This document shows positions 1 to 13,100 of a stretch of 64,000 bases of DNA, one piece after another. The position numbers were made by a program, and so were the translations under genes. This DNA comes from Ridgeia piscesae (taxonomy: Eukaryota > Annelida > Polychaeta > Sabellida > Siboglinidae). How positions within the stretch are numbered: position 1 is the stretch's first letter; every line of letters begins with the position of its first letter. The stretch covers positions 131,001 through 195,000 of the forward strand of contig JAODUO010000112.1 of NCBI GenBank assembly GCA_025642075.2, in the 5' to 3' direction. Under the pieces are notes generated by a model. It was not told the DNA's origin. It made no database searches and worked only from the letters and a program-made list of their open reading frames with translations.

Positions 1-158
1 AAAGGGGAGCATTTCGTAAATGAAACAATAGGACGAATAAAAACCAGCACTGATGCTGTGAAGAGTGTTGCAGAAACAGACCTCGTCATAGAGGCAATTG
101 TAGAAAATCTTGATGTGAAGAAGAAACTATTTTCAAGTCTTGATGTCGCTGCACCACA
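1..158 (+). CDS. HADH: HADH exon (first in window)
   Basis: Open from base 1; ends at donor GTACGT with two bases of a codon left over (phase 2). Encodes the end of the NAD-binding domain, with [10 protein letters not shown]. The exon may begin upstream of the window. Confidence 0.93.
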
Positions 159-3100
159 GTACGTATTTATATATGATTTAGGATGGTGCAGACATCCAAA
201 ACGTTGTCCAATCTGTACATTGCACTGGTGAACATTGACAAGCGACCAAATGGCTTTGGCGGTGTCTTGTACTAAATTATTTTCTCTGCTCTGTTGTGGT
301 GTTGGCCCTTTGCATGGGTTCCCGTTTAAGCATATCAAATTCCCTTTGGGAAACTGAAAAAATGTAAAGCATTCTGAGCGGTCAGAAGGATTGTGTGCTG
401 CACTGCTCTGCACCGCACTGCACCATGCCGCACAAGAACTGACCGGTGTTCTCCAAAGTTGTTGAAGGAATTTGGATAGTGACTTACATAGTTATAAGAA
501 ATCAAGAACATATTAGCTGCAAGAGTAACTCTAAAAGAGGTAATAAGGAAGTGCTAATTGTGACTAGGGGGCGTACCACAACCCCTTATCATTATGTACA
601 ATGTACTCGGTTTTGGGAGGAATATTTCAAGGCGTATAATTTCGGGGTAACAGTTGTTACACTTGTCTTGTCTGCTGGGTTGAGTGGTGATTGGGAACAG
701 TTCTTGTGGACTTGTAACCATTGCTGTTGTAGACACACAATATTCACAAGTAACACATCGTCACTGCCAATTAAAGACATTGCATCAGCTACGGGCAGAG
801 TGGATCGATTTGGTGGTCTTCACTTTTTCAACCCTGTGCCGATTATGAAACTACTGGAGGTGAGGGGACAGACCGCAACATTCACTTAGTGTCTTCAATA
901 GCTCAGTCCTCTGTTGCATGTTGTGTGGTATCAGTTAAACCTTCTGATTTGATTATATACCCATGCTAATTTGATGTCACTGCAAATTCCTGGTTGTAAT
1001 TATTTAGTGTTAGTCAATGTGTGACATATGAACTGGATCTGATGAATGAGTTAGTTACTCAGATTATCATGTCAGTCTGGACTTACAGAAAATGAAGGAT
1101 AGAGAGGAAAAAATATGCAGTTTCTCTGATCATAGATCTCTTTAACGACACCACTGCAATTGAAATTTTATGGTGCACAGGTTGTTCGAATACCCGAAAC
1201 AAGCAATCAGACATATGGGCGATTGGTCGAGTTTGGTCAAGACTTGGGCAAGACAACAGTGCAAGCAAAGGTAGGTTGCTGCAGTTCATTTTGAAGTGTC
1301 TTCATTACATGCCACTATAAAGTTCTCCTAATTCAGTTTTGTCTACCGTTTTATTTCACACCACTAAAGAGTTCACCCATGCAATAGCCGTCATGACAGG
1401 CCAACACATTTGTACACAATTGTTTTGTGACACATCAGATATTTGGCCTCTTACTTTTTCTTTTTTTGTACACATGACATCTGTTCCCTCCAGGACACCC
1501 CGGGGTTCATAGTGAATCGTCTGCTCGTGCCGTACTTAATGGAAGCCATCAGGATGCTGGAACGAGGTAGGCACGACAGTTTGTATTGTGTTAAATTTGG
1601 AATGATCTAAGAAAATGATGTGTGAAAATGGGGATTAGCGGCTGTCCTGAGTGTTCATGTGGGTGTTATTCCATGCTTCATCTAGGGTGAGATAATTTTT
1701 CTAGTGGCATACATTGTGTTTTGAGATCTCCCCGTTGGGTTATAAGAATAATACTTGTGTTTCTAGTTCCACAAACAACCATATAACATGACGTAATTAA
1801 TTTTTAACCCTGTTAAAATCCAGGTATACATGAGAAACAATCATTCTTTGCCAACTGACACAATCTCTGGAGTCTGTCAAAATACCACAATTGTGTTTTT
1901 CATATCGTCTGGAAAAGTATAGATGGCAGCACAGAAGAGAAACAGTCACCAGAAAAATACTCTAATATATATATAGTTTATGTCGTAAGATGTTACCCCG
2001 GAATAAAGTAAGAGTAAATGAGTTGTACCTATCTAATATCTGCACATGAAACAGGAAGCACAAATAGTATTCCGTTAGGCGTTAGATATTACTAAAATAT
2101 AGTTACTGATGTTTCTAGTCTTTTGTGAAACTGGTACACAAACAGGTGAGGTGCTGACGACAGAGGTAAGTTCAGTTTGATTTGTGGCTTGATGCAGAGA
2201 ATCCAACACGTCAAAGTGTGTGCCATGTCTTTGCAGGAGGTTGCGAGTTTATTTGGTGCTTCAGTAAAATATTTCATTCATGGCTGTGACTATATTCATC
2301 ATCACCTCACTGCAAAAATGCATAGTTTCTATCATTCATAGAAGTTTTTCATGTACTGCAGTTGCTCTATTCATCATCACCTCTCTGAAAAAAAACCAGT
2401 TTGAACATTCTATCATTTATAGAAGTTTTTCATGTACTGCAGTTGCTCTATTCATCATCACCTCTCTGAACAAAACACAGTTTGAACATTCTATCATTTA
2501 TAGAAGTTTTTCATGTACTGCAGTTGCTCTATTCATCATCACCTCTCTGAAAAAAACACAGTTTGAACATTCTATCATTTATAGAAGTTTTTCATCTATG
2601 GCGGCGGCTCTGTTCCACACAGAGTTGTTGGTTTGATGGGTTCTTCCCAAGGTTTCATCAACGCGATAAAAAAAATGGTTTTTGGTACTTGTAGAAGGGT
2701 GGCTCATTGAACCCATTCATTGTCCATCTGGTCATCTGGTCAACTGGTCATCTGGTCATCTGGACAACAAATTTGAGTCTACTAGACATTGGCTCTGTTG
2801 CGCATCATCACATTTCTGAGAGAAAAACAATGTTGAACTCTGCGGCATTTGGTACTTCAATGAGTGCGACGCTTGCGTTTGCCAGTTCCTTGAATGGGAA
2901 GCTCGATACTCCTTGTATTGACATACATAACGGCTGTTGAGGTGCTATGGGGTAGTGCGGTACCTCAACACCCGTTATGTAGGGCCCCGCCCTACCGCAA
3001 TACATACTAGGCACCTAATACACCATATGTTATGTGCCATTCTTTATTCTTTCCAATATAACATGTAATTTCTAAATGTACTTTTTTCAAAGCGAACAAG

Positions 3101-4158
3101 CGGTGAAACACCTCATAACATTTAAAAAGTCTGTTTCCCACCAAAATCGACCAATCACAATTGTTCATTCAGTGCTCAGTGCTGCCCTCTTGAGGACCAC
3201 CTCTCTGGAGTCTTCTGTTGCGAGTTTTCTGCCCTCTTCGGAATCTCCACTGTCCTCTATCTCTACCTCTACCTTGAGTAATTCTGTGTCCGTAGTGTCT
3301 CGCACGTCCTGTCTGAAAGCTTCGTTGTCACTGTCTGTGTCAATACTCAAAGAATCTTTTGTCTTTTTTATGCGTATTTTTCGATTGTTTTTGCCGGCGC
3401 ACCATTTTGCCAGCTGTGAGTCATCTACGGTACCAAGAGCAGCCGAGCCGAGACTATACAAGACGCATATAATAGAACTTTTCTGATTGGTCAGCTAACA
3501 GGAAGTGACTATATCCAATGGAAACGTTTGTTACATATTGGGTAGCAAGTTTAGCGGCATTTATCAGACGAGGAATGTGCTGGAGGTACAATGAGTGAAA
3601 AGTCTGAAAAGTTTTTGAAAAAGAGCAAATATGATTCCAAGTACAAGAGTGAATGGGCATCTGAGTTTGCTGGAGTTGTAAAAGGGTCTGAGGAGACGAG
3701 GACACATGATGGAAATGAAGACGCTAGAAGAGCGCATATAGAAATGGACAGAAATGCAGTTCTGCTTGAACTATTTATTTTGTGACTGCTGTTTATAGCT
3801 AAAATAAAATGTTACAATACCACAACCATGTCCATTTTATAATATTGAAAGAATCTTGATAGTCTCTGTAAACCCCAATAAAAATATAAATTAATTATAT
3901 ATCCATACATGAAAATCTTAAATATAAAATATTGTTATTTAAAATATAGTTCACTTTCGAAGAGTTATAGGTGCTAAATATAAGCGAAAAAGGCAGGAAA
4001 TCACGTATTTGGCATTCTCAATAAAAACATTCCAGGGGGGCATGTTCCTGGACCCCCCTAGCATTCTTAGTTGCTTCGCATCTTGCATATATTTCTCCCT
4101 CTTTTGACATACTGTAGGAGGGAGATCTCCCTCATCACACTCAATTCAACTTGGCAGC

Positions 4159-4196
<38 letters not shown>

Positions 4197-7100
4197 GAAT
4201 GACAGACAAACGATTCGTTTGTGGTTTCGGAATTATTGGCGTTTGACGTCATTTGTTTACATCTACTAGTCACGTGGTTTCGTCAACAATCACGATGACG
4301 TCATTCGTTTGAACTTTAAACTCGTTGGGGCATGGTTAAAGACACTGCGGCAAGGTTCAGCGTTATGTGGACAGACATCGTTAATTGTCATAGGCCTATA
4401 TAAACTATTGTCGGTAATTTTTCAGACTAGTTGGAATTGGTGGGGAACTCATGATTACGAGCTCACTGAGGCAAACTTAATTATAAATACAACATAGGCG
4501 TTATTAATAATTTGTCACCGTTTTATTGAATGGAATGAAGCGTAAGCCTACGAAGTATAATAATAGGCATAATGACTCGATAATGTTGGTTTTTTTAATG
4601 CAGTTTTAACGTTCCACATTATCGTCCATAACCATGTCAAGTGTTCTTTTGCGAAGTGACACTTGAACCTCGTCGTTTCGGACATTTTGGTGACTTCGAA
4701 CATAACACAGTACATACACATAACAGACACGTAAATCGAACAGACAAGCAACATTGGTCTCGTCCACAAACCGCCACTAGCACCAGGTCTGGATACACAA
4801 CAGGGGAATCCAATCAACAGTGCGAACTTTTTCAGTTCGATTGGCCCTGGATCTCATCTGGGAATTGCAACGGTCCCCCTTAACAACCCCCTTGTCACAA
4901 AACTAAACAACACTGAACATAGAATCGGGCGTTGACACTAATACGTCGTAGTGGCCCACAGAGAAAGAGACAAGACACGGACAGGACATACGATGCGGAG
5001 TTACTGATACCGGCTGTTGTTGCGCTAACATCGGATGCTCGCGTATTTGAAAGAAGCACTCTCGTTGCGCCGAATTCGCCTGGTTGCCCTTGTGGCGCTT
5101 TGGCGATGTTGCGTTTCGATGCGAATTGAACGGCGATCGTGGCGGCGCCGGCGGATGTGTGAATGCGTGAAGTTGCCACAGATTTGGCTCGTCTGTGATT
5201 GTGGCAGCATTCCGGATTTGCGGTAGCGAAGCCGAAGGTGGAGAACAGCAATGGTTTTCGATGCCGCGATCGTGATGGCGCCAGTGGATGCGTGAATTGA
5301 TGCGTGATGTTGTCGCCGACAGATTTGGCTCCGTCTGTGATCGTGACGACACGCGGCATTCTGGATTTCCCGTGGTGGTGGCAAAGACAAAGGTGGGGAA
5401 CAGCAACTCGATTCACGACTGCGCACATCTGAAAAAACAATAACCACATCTTGGTAACCATAATGTTTTTTTTTAAGCAAACGCATTATATAAATTTCGC
5501 AAGCAGCATAACTTAGATTTGAATTTGGACTGTTTTATATAAAAATGCCTACATTTTTACCAGAGAGCGGTGATAACCATGGCATGGCGGCAACGTTCGT
5601 TGGCAGCGACAACTTGATGCAGGGAAGACGGCGATGAAATGGTGTTCAATCGGACAGAGCGTGGTTGTGTCTTCAGACTTGCACGCGTTGCCGCTAACGT
5701 TCGACCGCTTCTGTTGTTGTAGCGCAAATGTTCAGGCTCGACAAACTATACATCCGAAGTCCTTTTTGGCTAGCTCGAGGAGTTGCGCTCAACTAATTTC
5801 CTTAACGATCAAATTTACATATAGTGTTACTCAGTCGAAGGTTTTTATTGGCTAATATGGAAACCCTGTTTAACTAGCCAATCAGAATTAATTATTTCGA
5901 ACATCCGGCAGAATGTTCTAGAAGGAAAGACTGTTCAATAGACCAACGAGAACACTCGTTTCAAAAACAGTTGACGTAGCCTAAACGGCTTTTCCAGGGA
6001 TGGATTTTTGGATATGACACAAACAAAGCGACGTTTTTGAAGACGAAACCGGTCGTTTCTAGGCAATTTTGCATTTCTTGAAATAGGGCTAGCTTAGAGT
6101 TTGTAAGTTTTTGTACTGGTGGTTGATTTTATCAAACATGAGTTTTTTTTAACTTTACCACTACCCCATCATGATCAATGGACTGTGCCGCGAAAGTCAG
6201 AACGCGTACGCGTTTGATTACGTATACGCTCGAGGTGACGTGTTTAATTTTACATAGTCATCGCGGGAAAACTGACTTTCTCTCTAAACGAAGTGGGCCA
6301 TGTTCCCTGGAATGAACTTGGCAATGGTGCATCTGGATCACCCACGCTGTCACGAGGTCACCCATGCTGTCACGAGGTCACCCACTCTGTCACGAGGTCA
6401 CCCACGCTGTAGACAGTTGCAGGTTCTTTACTGTAAACGCCTTTTGTGCTTAAACTTCGCATCATTTCTGGGCCCCAAAGTCTCATCCATCCAGAGTCAT
6501 GGCAAATCATCGCATAGTTGTTGTACTCTGTCCAATTTGGACTGGGTAATGAGTTTCGATGAGAACTTTTGTGCTGACAAAATGGCTTGCACATGCTCGT
6601 AGAATTAATTTCTTTACACATGCACCGCACAAGCTGGTGGCCACAAAGGTTCACATGGATGCTGTCTGCCAACCTTCCAGTGATATGTCAGTAATGCCAG
6701 CATAGTGCTCCAAGGTGCCGCAATCAACACGTTTCTTTAGCATTCCGTTGATGGTCCTGAAACGAGTGTACGTAAAACACATCGCATACAACAAATGACT
6801 GCTTCCTTATTGTCATTCCATTTTGCTTATTGTGTCCAGGTAAATTGACCTGGTCAATAGTTTGCAAAAATATTAAATTTCTATGCATGTTCGTGAAATG
6901 ATGACATGTGAAGAAATAAATAATAGGTGTATTACTCTGAAATATACTTATCAAAATTGAAAATGATGTTAACGATGCATGACGGATTAAGTGAATTTAT
7001 AGATGGTCAAGCATTATAAATGAAATACAACTACACTACTTACTGGTTGTGTTGAAGTGTTCCTCAAACTCTGTCAGGACGGCAAACGTCTTCCCCCGCC

Positions 7101-10100
7101 GCAGGTAAGAGGGGTGTGTCGCATCGCACAGTTGCGGGTACCGCCTCCACATTCCCACCAGCTCCAGTTTGGTGTCTGCGTTACACCAGTCTGCCTTGTC
7201 TTAGAAGAGATCTCTTCAAAATAAAGATGTTGGATAGGTGCAGTATATGCACAAACATTTTGGAATTGCATACAAAATTCCACATGTATGTGTTAAAAAT
7301 ATTAGCTGCTCAGACACGTTCATTAGATAGTTTTATTGTGGCAATAAACACCGCAAGAAAGTGAATCGGCCAGCGGAATCCAATAATTCTAATCAAATTA
7401 CATGATTATGTTAAGTGAAGCACACTATAGGTAAGAAACTGATATTGCACCCACCCATGCCTTGTCAGCCCACTACGAATTCTAATCGGATATCTTCACG
7501 TAATGACTCAGTGTGCTAATTGCTATTACAGTGGTCCATTTCACGAAGTAGTCCGTGCTGCACATAGAGTCTTCACATCCAAATAGTTAATCTAAACACA
7601 CTTACCCAGGGTACTTCTGTACTTGACATTGTACGTCTCTGTTTGTGACTTGATCACCAGCTTGCAGTTGACAATGTGACACCAACACACTCTGCAAAGT
7701 TTTTACTATAAGTGATTTCCGTGTTGCCAGAAATCACAGCAAGGTGTGCTGGTAAGAAATGGAGATTGAGCAGCCACAACAGAAAGGATAGATGGCTGAC
7801 TGGCACAGAAAACACATTCAAATACAGTGATATGAGCAATACGCTAATGTTGATAGGCAGACGGTGGCCAGGATAGATTGGCTCTGTCTCTGACACATTT
7901 CCAGTCTTGCCAGGCAGTTCTGCATCTCCATAGGTTTCTTCAGTCTCTGAATGTTCAGGAAAGACACAAGAGAACAAGTCGTGGTCTTCATCAACTTCAT
8001 CCGAATCTTCTGGCAGAACTTCAGAATCACACACAATGTTAAACTTATCCTGGAGCCAGTCCTGCTCATCGTCTGGGCTATCAGTTCCTTGAAGTGTGTC
8101 TTCTGAGGTATCTCAAGGGGCAGCACTAGCACTGACTGATAGGTTTGGCTCGTTGTCGGCTGTGGTGGTAGATGTTGACGCTTTCATGTCAAATTATTGC
8201 TCAGTAATGTTATTAGTTGGTATTTGTCGTTGTGCATGTTGTTTTTGTTTTTCCGATGTCTGAACAGCCAGCATACATTGCTTGGTATACTCTTTTGGTA
8301 ACTCTCCCATGCTTCGTGACGATCTGTTTTGGCTTTGAAGGAACCATCTGTTGGCAGAAAAATTATTAAAGTTAATAATTATCTCAAATCGGTTGATTCA
8401 TATATGACTAAATGTACATCTAATAATAATAACTACTCCCACATTATCAGGTCTCAGGTGGTTTCCTCCAAAAAGCAGTGAAAATAACTGAGCAAATTCC
8501 AGGCGAGTCTTAAACGATGAAATTCTACATTTCATATTTATGTAATGGTGTCTATGAGCTGGCAGCTAGACTTACTGTACTAGAGTTTTCTGTTCATCTA
8601 GCAGCATTCTCTCTGGGAAACATCATGGGGAGAACGATGCCTTCATGATCAGGGGTAGAAATAACTCCAGAATTTCTGGTAGTCAGCAGGACTACTTAGT
8701 ACTTAGTTGGGAAATCTGGTAGTCCTCAGATACAGGTGTATATCTGGTAGTCATATGGCCCAGATTTAAGCAAAATAACATGACAAACACAACATTAGAA
8801 AAATTGTCCCCAATTTTGTGGTAGTCCATCGGACTACTGTTGTCATCATCTTTGGTAGTCCGACCAAGTTTCTGGTAGTCCTCGGGCTACCGGACTACCA
8901 CTATTTCTACCCCTGATGATGTGACGAAACTGTGTCTGAGACAGATGTGTTGTATCGGATTGCCTCTGTGTCTCCATGCCAACTGGCATGGCGTCTTGTG
9001 TGTGAAGCCAACGCATCTTGTATGCACGTGAAGCCAACACATCTCCATCCGTAGCGACATACTTGATTGCGACATCATCTCGTGCTAGGCTGTCCCAATG
9101 TTTTTCCTGATCCTGTACTAAGACAGTGGCTCCGTTGCTGGCACATTGGCTGTACATCCAACATGTCCAGGGCAGGTGACATTTAACCCTTTACTTCGAA
9201 GTGAAGATCCTAATTTGGAGAGGTTATTGTCCAGTTGGAAAGCTATGATTTCCGGTTGACCAGTTTGCCAGCTGACTGCAGTCCCGAGAGCCTGTGAAGC
9301 ATTCTGGCCACCACAATTGTAACTGTTTTTGCTGGCAGACCACGAAGAGTGTCAGTCTCCTTAGATTTCTGCCTTCTCATGCGCAAGTCATCCATCGTTG
9401 CTTGTGCAGTGAGAGCTGCGACCTTGTTCGCTGTTCTCTGCAATCCAGTGTGACTGGGAGGTGGTGTGTCCATTGCTGTGAGAATGTGACGGAACTTTGT
9501 GGTTGCTGTTGTCGAATCCTGCAGACCGATGTGAAGTGCAACATTCGTTGTTGCAGCCCGCTGACCACAACGTCCAGTTTCTATCTCACTGTACAGCTTG
9601 TACATGCGTGAGTGATACTCACAGTTCACACATTTCAACGACTCCTTCCAACAGAGGCCAACCTGTTGTTCGCGGTATACTTGAAAGTGTGGCAAAGTGC
9701 ACATCTTCTGCTCAGCATGCTCAGTGTAGCATTCATTCCACATCTGAGCATTCTTTCCAACATGCAGCAGACGCATTTCGGAGGAAGGTCCTTGACTTTC
9801 ATCTGACTGGAGGTAGCTTTCTGTTAAAGGTAGTCTTCGGTTTGGCCGCAGCCAAAGAATTTTGCTGCTGCCAGATATTCCATCAGCATCGGGGACTGTC
9901 AAGAGGCCATTAGACGTTTCTTGTACAACTCTTGAGAAGTCATCCATGTCTAGTCATGGCATCCATACAGAACTGGGTCGTGTTTCTGTCGTTTCGGCAT
10001 GTGTTGTTTCGAAATATGGGGTGGCCTTGCTGGAAGCCATGCTGATGTTTGCACATTCTTCCAACAGGCGATGTGTTCCTATTATTAAGCTTACTCGAAT

Positions 10101-13100
10101 AATCCCAGCAGAATTACAATTGGCAGAGACAAACCGTGATTTGAGATTACAGACTTCTAGTGAGTCTGAAAGTCCAAATCACAGTGACAGAACACTGGTG
10201 TGATAAGTGGGGTGGGGCTTGAAGCACTGAATCACTCTTGAAAATCTATACCCAAAAATGGACCAATCACAGTACAGCAGGGTTCCCAATCTATAATTTT
10301 TTTTGTTTTTTCTTCAGCTAATTAGAAACATGGAACGACATCAGGATGAAATCCAAATGACACCTTGGCTGTGCTACTTCAGGGAATCACCCAATAGGCC
10401 CATCTCACAGCAGGTGCTGCCTACTGACTTGATCACTGCTCAGTCAGGCAAATGCCACAGTGTATGGAATGTCTACTAACTGCTTTGCAATTGAAGTAAT
10501 TAAGATGTCTGGCCTTTGAAGAATGCACACTTTAAGGTCATGTATCCTGTATATTTACAGTCTTTTAATAGGGACAAGGGAAAACAATCAACATAACTCT
10601 AACTGCAAAATGACAACAGCCTGTATGTGATATTTTAAACACAAAAACATACTGGGCTATCTGAAAAATTGGGTAATGTGTTCATATATGGCACACAAGA
10701 AAGTCTGTGCAGTGTGTAGATGTGCAAGATTAGGCATTTAGAAACTGTTGCCTGCTCACTGTTGTGGTGCTCGGTGAAATAAGGTGCACTTTTTAGATGT
10801 GTCTAAAAATAAAATATGTGGATGAAATTTAAAATTACTGCCTGTAAAATATGTTCATTTCAGATTTTTTCTTCAAAATCACCATGTCCATTTGGGGTCA
10901 AGACACAGCTAGACTTCCTGTTTGGTTCCCGATGACACATATATATTTGTATTTTTATTTTTTTCAACATTCACGTGCTGTGACATAAGTGCATTTGAGC
11001 AGTCCGATTTCCAGGTGTGATTGTGGAAGCTGTTGACAGTTAGATGGTGCATTTGTAGCTGATTTTACTAAGCGGATGAGTACTTGGCAGTGATTTGGCT
11101 TATTGCCACCTCTGTTGTATTACTGCCTGCATTCATTTGTAAATAGTGACGGATGTCATACGTCGCGGCACTTTACGAGAGAACGAAATATTGGGATTTT
11201 ACTTGAACCTTACCTGGCCAAAGATAACATAACAATGCTTGACCGGTGGTCACTATCTCTCGTCCTTCATATAAACAATCCCTATCGAACATCGGATGTT
11301 ATATTGTCTGAGGAAATATGTTTCTACATATCTGGTAGCCAGTACATTGTGATGTTATAATTAAATATTAAAATCTAAGCGGTGGTTCTTTACATACACC
11401 CCCACTCACTAGGTGTTGAATAGTGTACTCTTCAACTTAAGAAAAGGAACTTAAAGAAACCACCTCGCTTGGTAATAACCCTTGAATCTCTTTTTGACGA
11501 GACTCATAACATAAAGCGATTATGAAGTAAACGTAGGTGAATATAATAATTACTGTAATTATCCTTCTTCGAAGGATGGGTGACTTAAGTTGTAACATCC
11601 TCACTGAATGATCGTCATACCATTTCACAAAGTGGCCAAAAAAACGGTGACATAGGACATAGGTGAATGATCACGGCTCTCATCTGATGTGATGTTGTTC
11701 GGTTTGGGGAGTAGTGGGCCGGCCACCTTGCCACACAAAGCTTTGGGTGACTTTTCTGGTGGTTTACAACTTCATCACAACTTGCTCGGTCATCTCCAAA
11801 ACATCCTAATCAAGCGAAAATGGAATACAGCAACTCCACAGCTATGACCACGTCGTTCGTTGTTTTGTATGTGGATGCAGTGTGATGTGTCTTGAAACAT
11901 TTTCTTCTGGTGTCTCTACGATAGTGTTCCAAGCATTCAGGGAGGCTGCAGTACATTTTCACATCCCAGTCGATTTACATTGACAGTGCAATTCAACAAC
12001 ATATCAACGTGTCATATGAAAATGATGGTAATGACATAATTTATTGACAGGCAAGCATTATAAATGAAATACAACCTACACTACTTACTGGTTGTGTTGA
12101 AGTGTTCCTCAAACTCTGTCAGGACAGCAAATGACTTCTCCCGCCGCAGGTAAGACGGGTGTGTCGCGTCGCACAGTTGCGGGTACCCCCTCCACATTCC
12201 CACCAGCTCCAGTTTGGTGTCTGGTGTCACCTGGAGTTTGGCTCAAAGCACCAATCTGTGGTGAGGCCTGAACAACAATTGTATCAACCACTGAACCACG
12301 TCACCACCGGTCGGTCTCGGACGATTTATGACCTCCACCCAACGAGGCGGTGACGCATTAGTTGTGGGACATTAGTTGAACTTCTCGTCGAGAATCCCGC
12401 CCACTTCACTGTTAAGTACGTAACCTAACAATTTTACTTTCGGTAGGCCGAATAAACGTTTCATAGGTTTCAATTTCAAACCCACCTTCCGTAGACAATC
12501 GAAAACTACCGGTAGTTGAAGGTGGTGTAAATGATCTTCTTCGTTCTTGCTAAAGACAAGAATCTCATCGATGTAAACCAAGACACATACACCAATAAAA
12601 TCGGACAAAATTAAATTCATTTCCAGTTGGAAAAATTAGGCACTGTTTTCAAACCAAACGGCACTTCTGTAAATTCATACTGACCAGCCTGACAACGAAA
12701 AGCAGTTTTGTGTATATCTTCCTCGGCCACCCCTATCTGATGATAACCTGCCTTAAGATCAAGAGTGGAATAAATCGCACTATTACCACACAGTTCAAAG
12801 ATCTCATTGATTGACGGGATTGGGAACGCAGAAGCTTCTCTAATCTAAAGGTATCCTACACAAAATCGTTTCTCTCCATCTTTCTTTGGAACAAGTAAAA
12901 TGGGTCTAGCATATGCCGAATTACTTGGATGAATGATATCGTCTGCCAACATTTCCGAGATTAATTTGTCAACTGTAGCACATTTAGTCAGTGGCATGCT
13001 GTACGGTTTTTGACAAATCGGGGGGCTGGATGTTTTGATCCGTAACTGACCTGTGTTGCAACAACCATTCTTTTCACCTTTTGCTGCAAATACATACATC

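Noticed and set aside
446..889. 147-codon ORF across the first HADH intron
   Set aside because: Only 733-859 is exon; the upstream part is intron that happens to be open.
4895..5486. 188-, 167- and 153-codon overlapping - strand frames
   Set aside because: Three frames open over the same GC-rich duplicated block with no recognisable domain or splice context; probably compositional.
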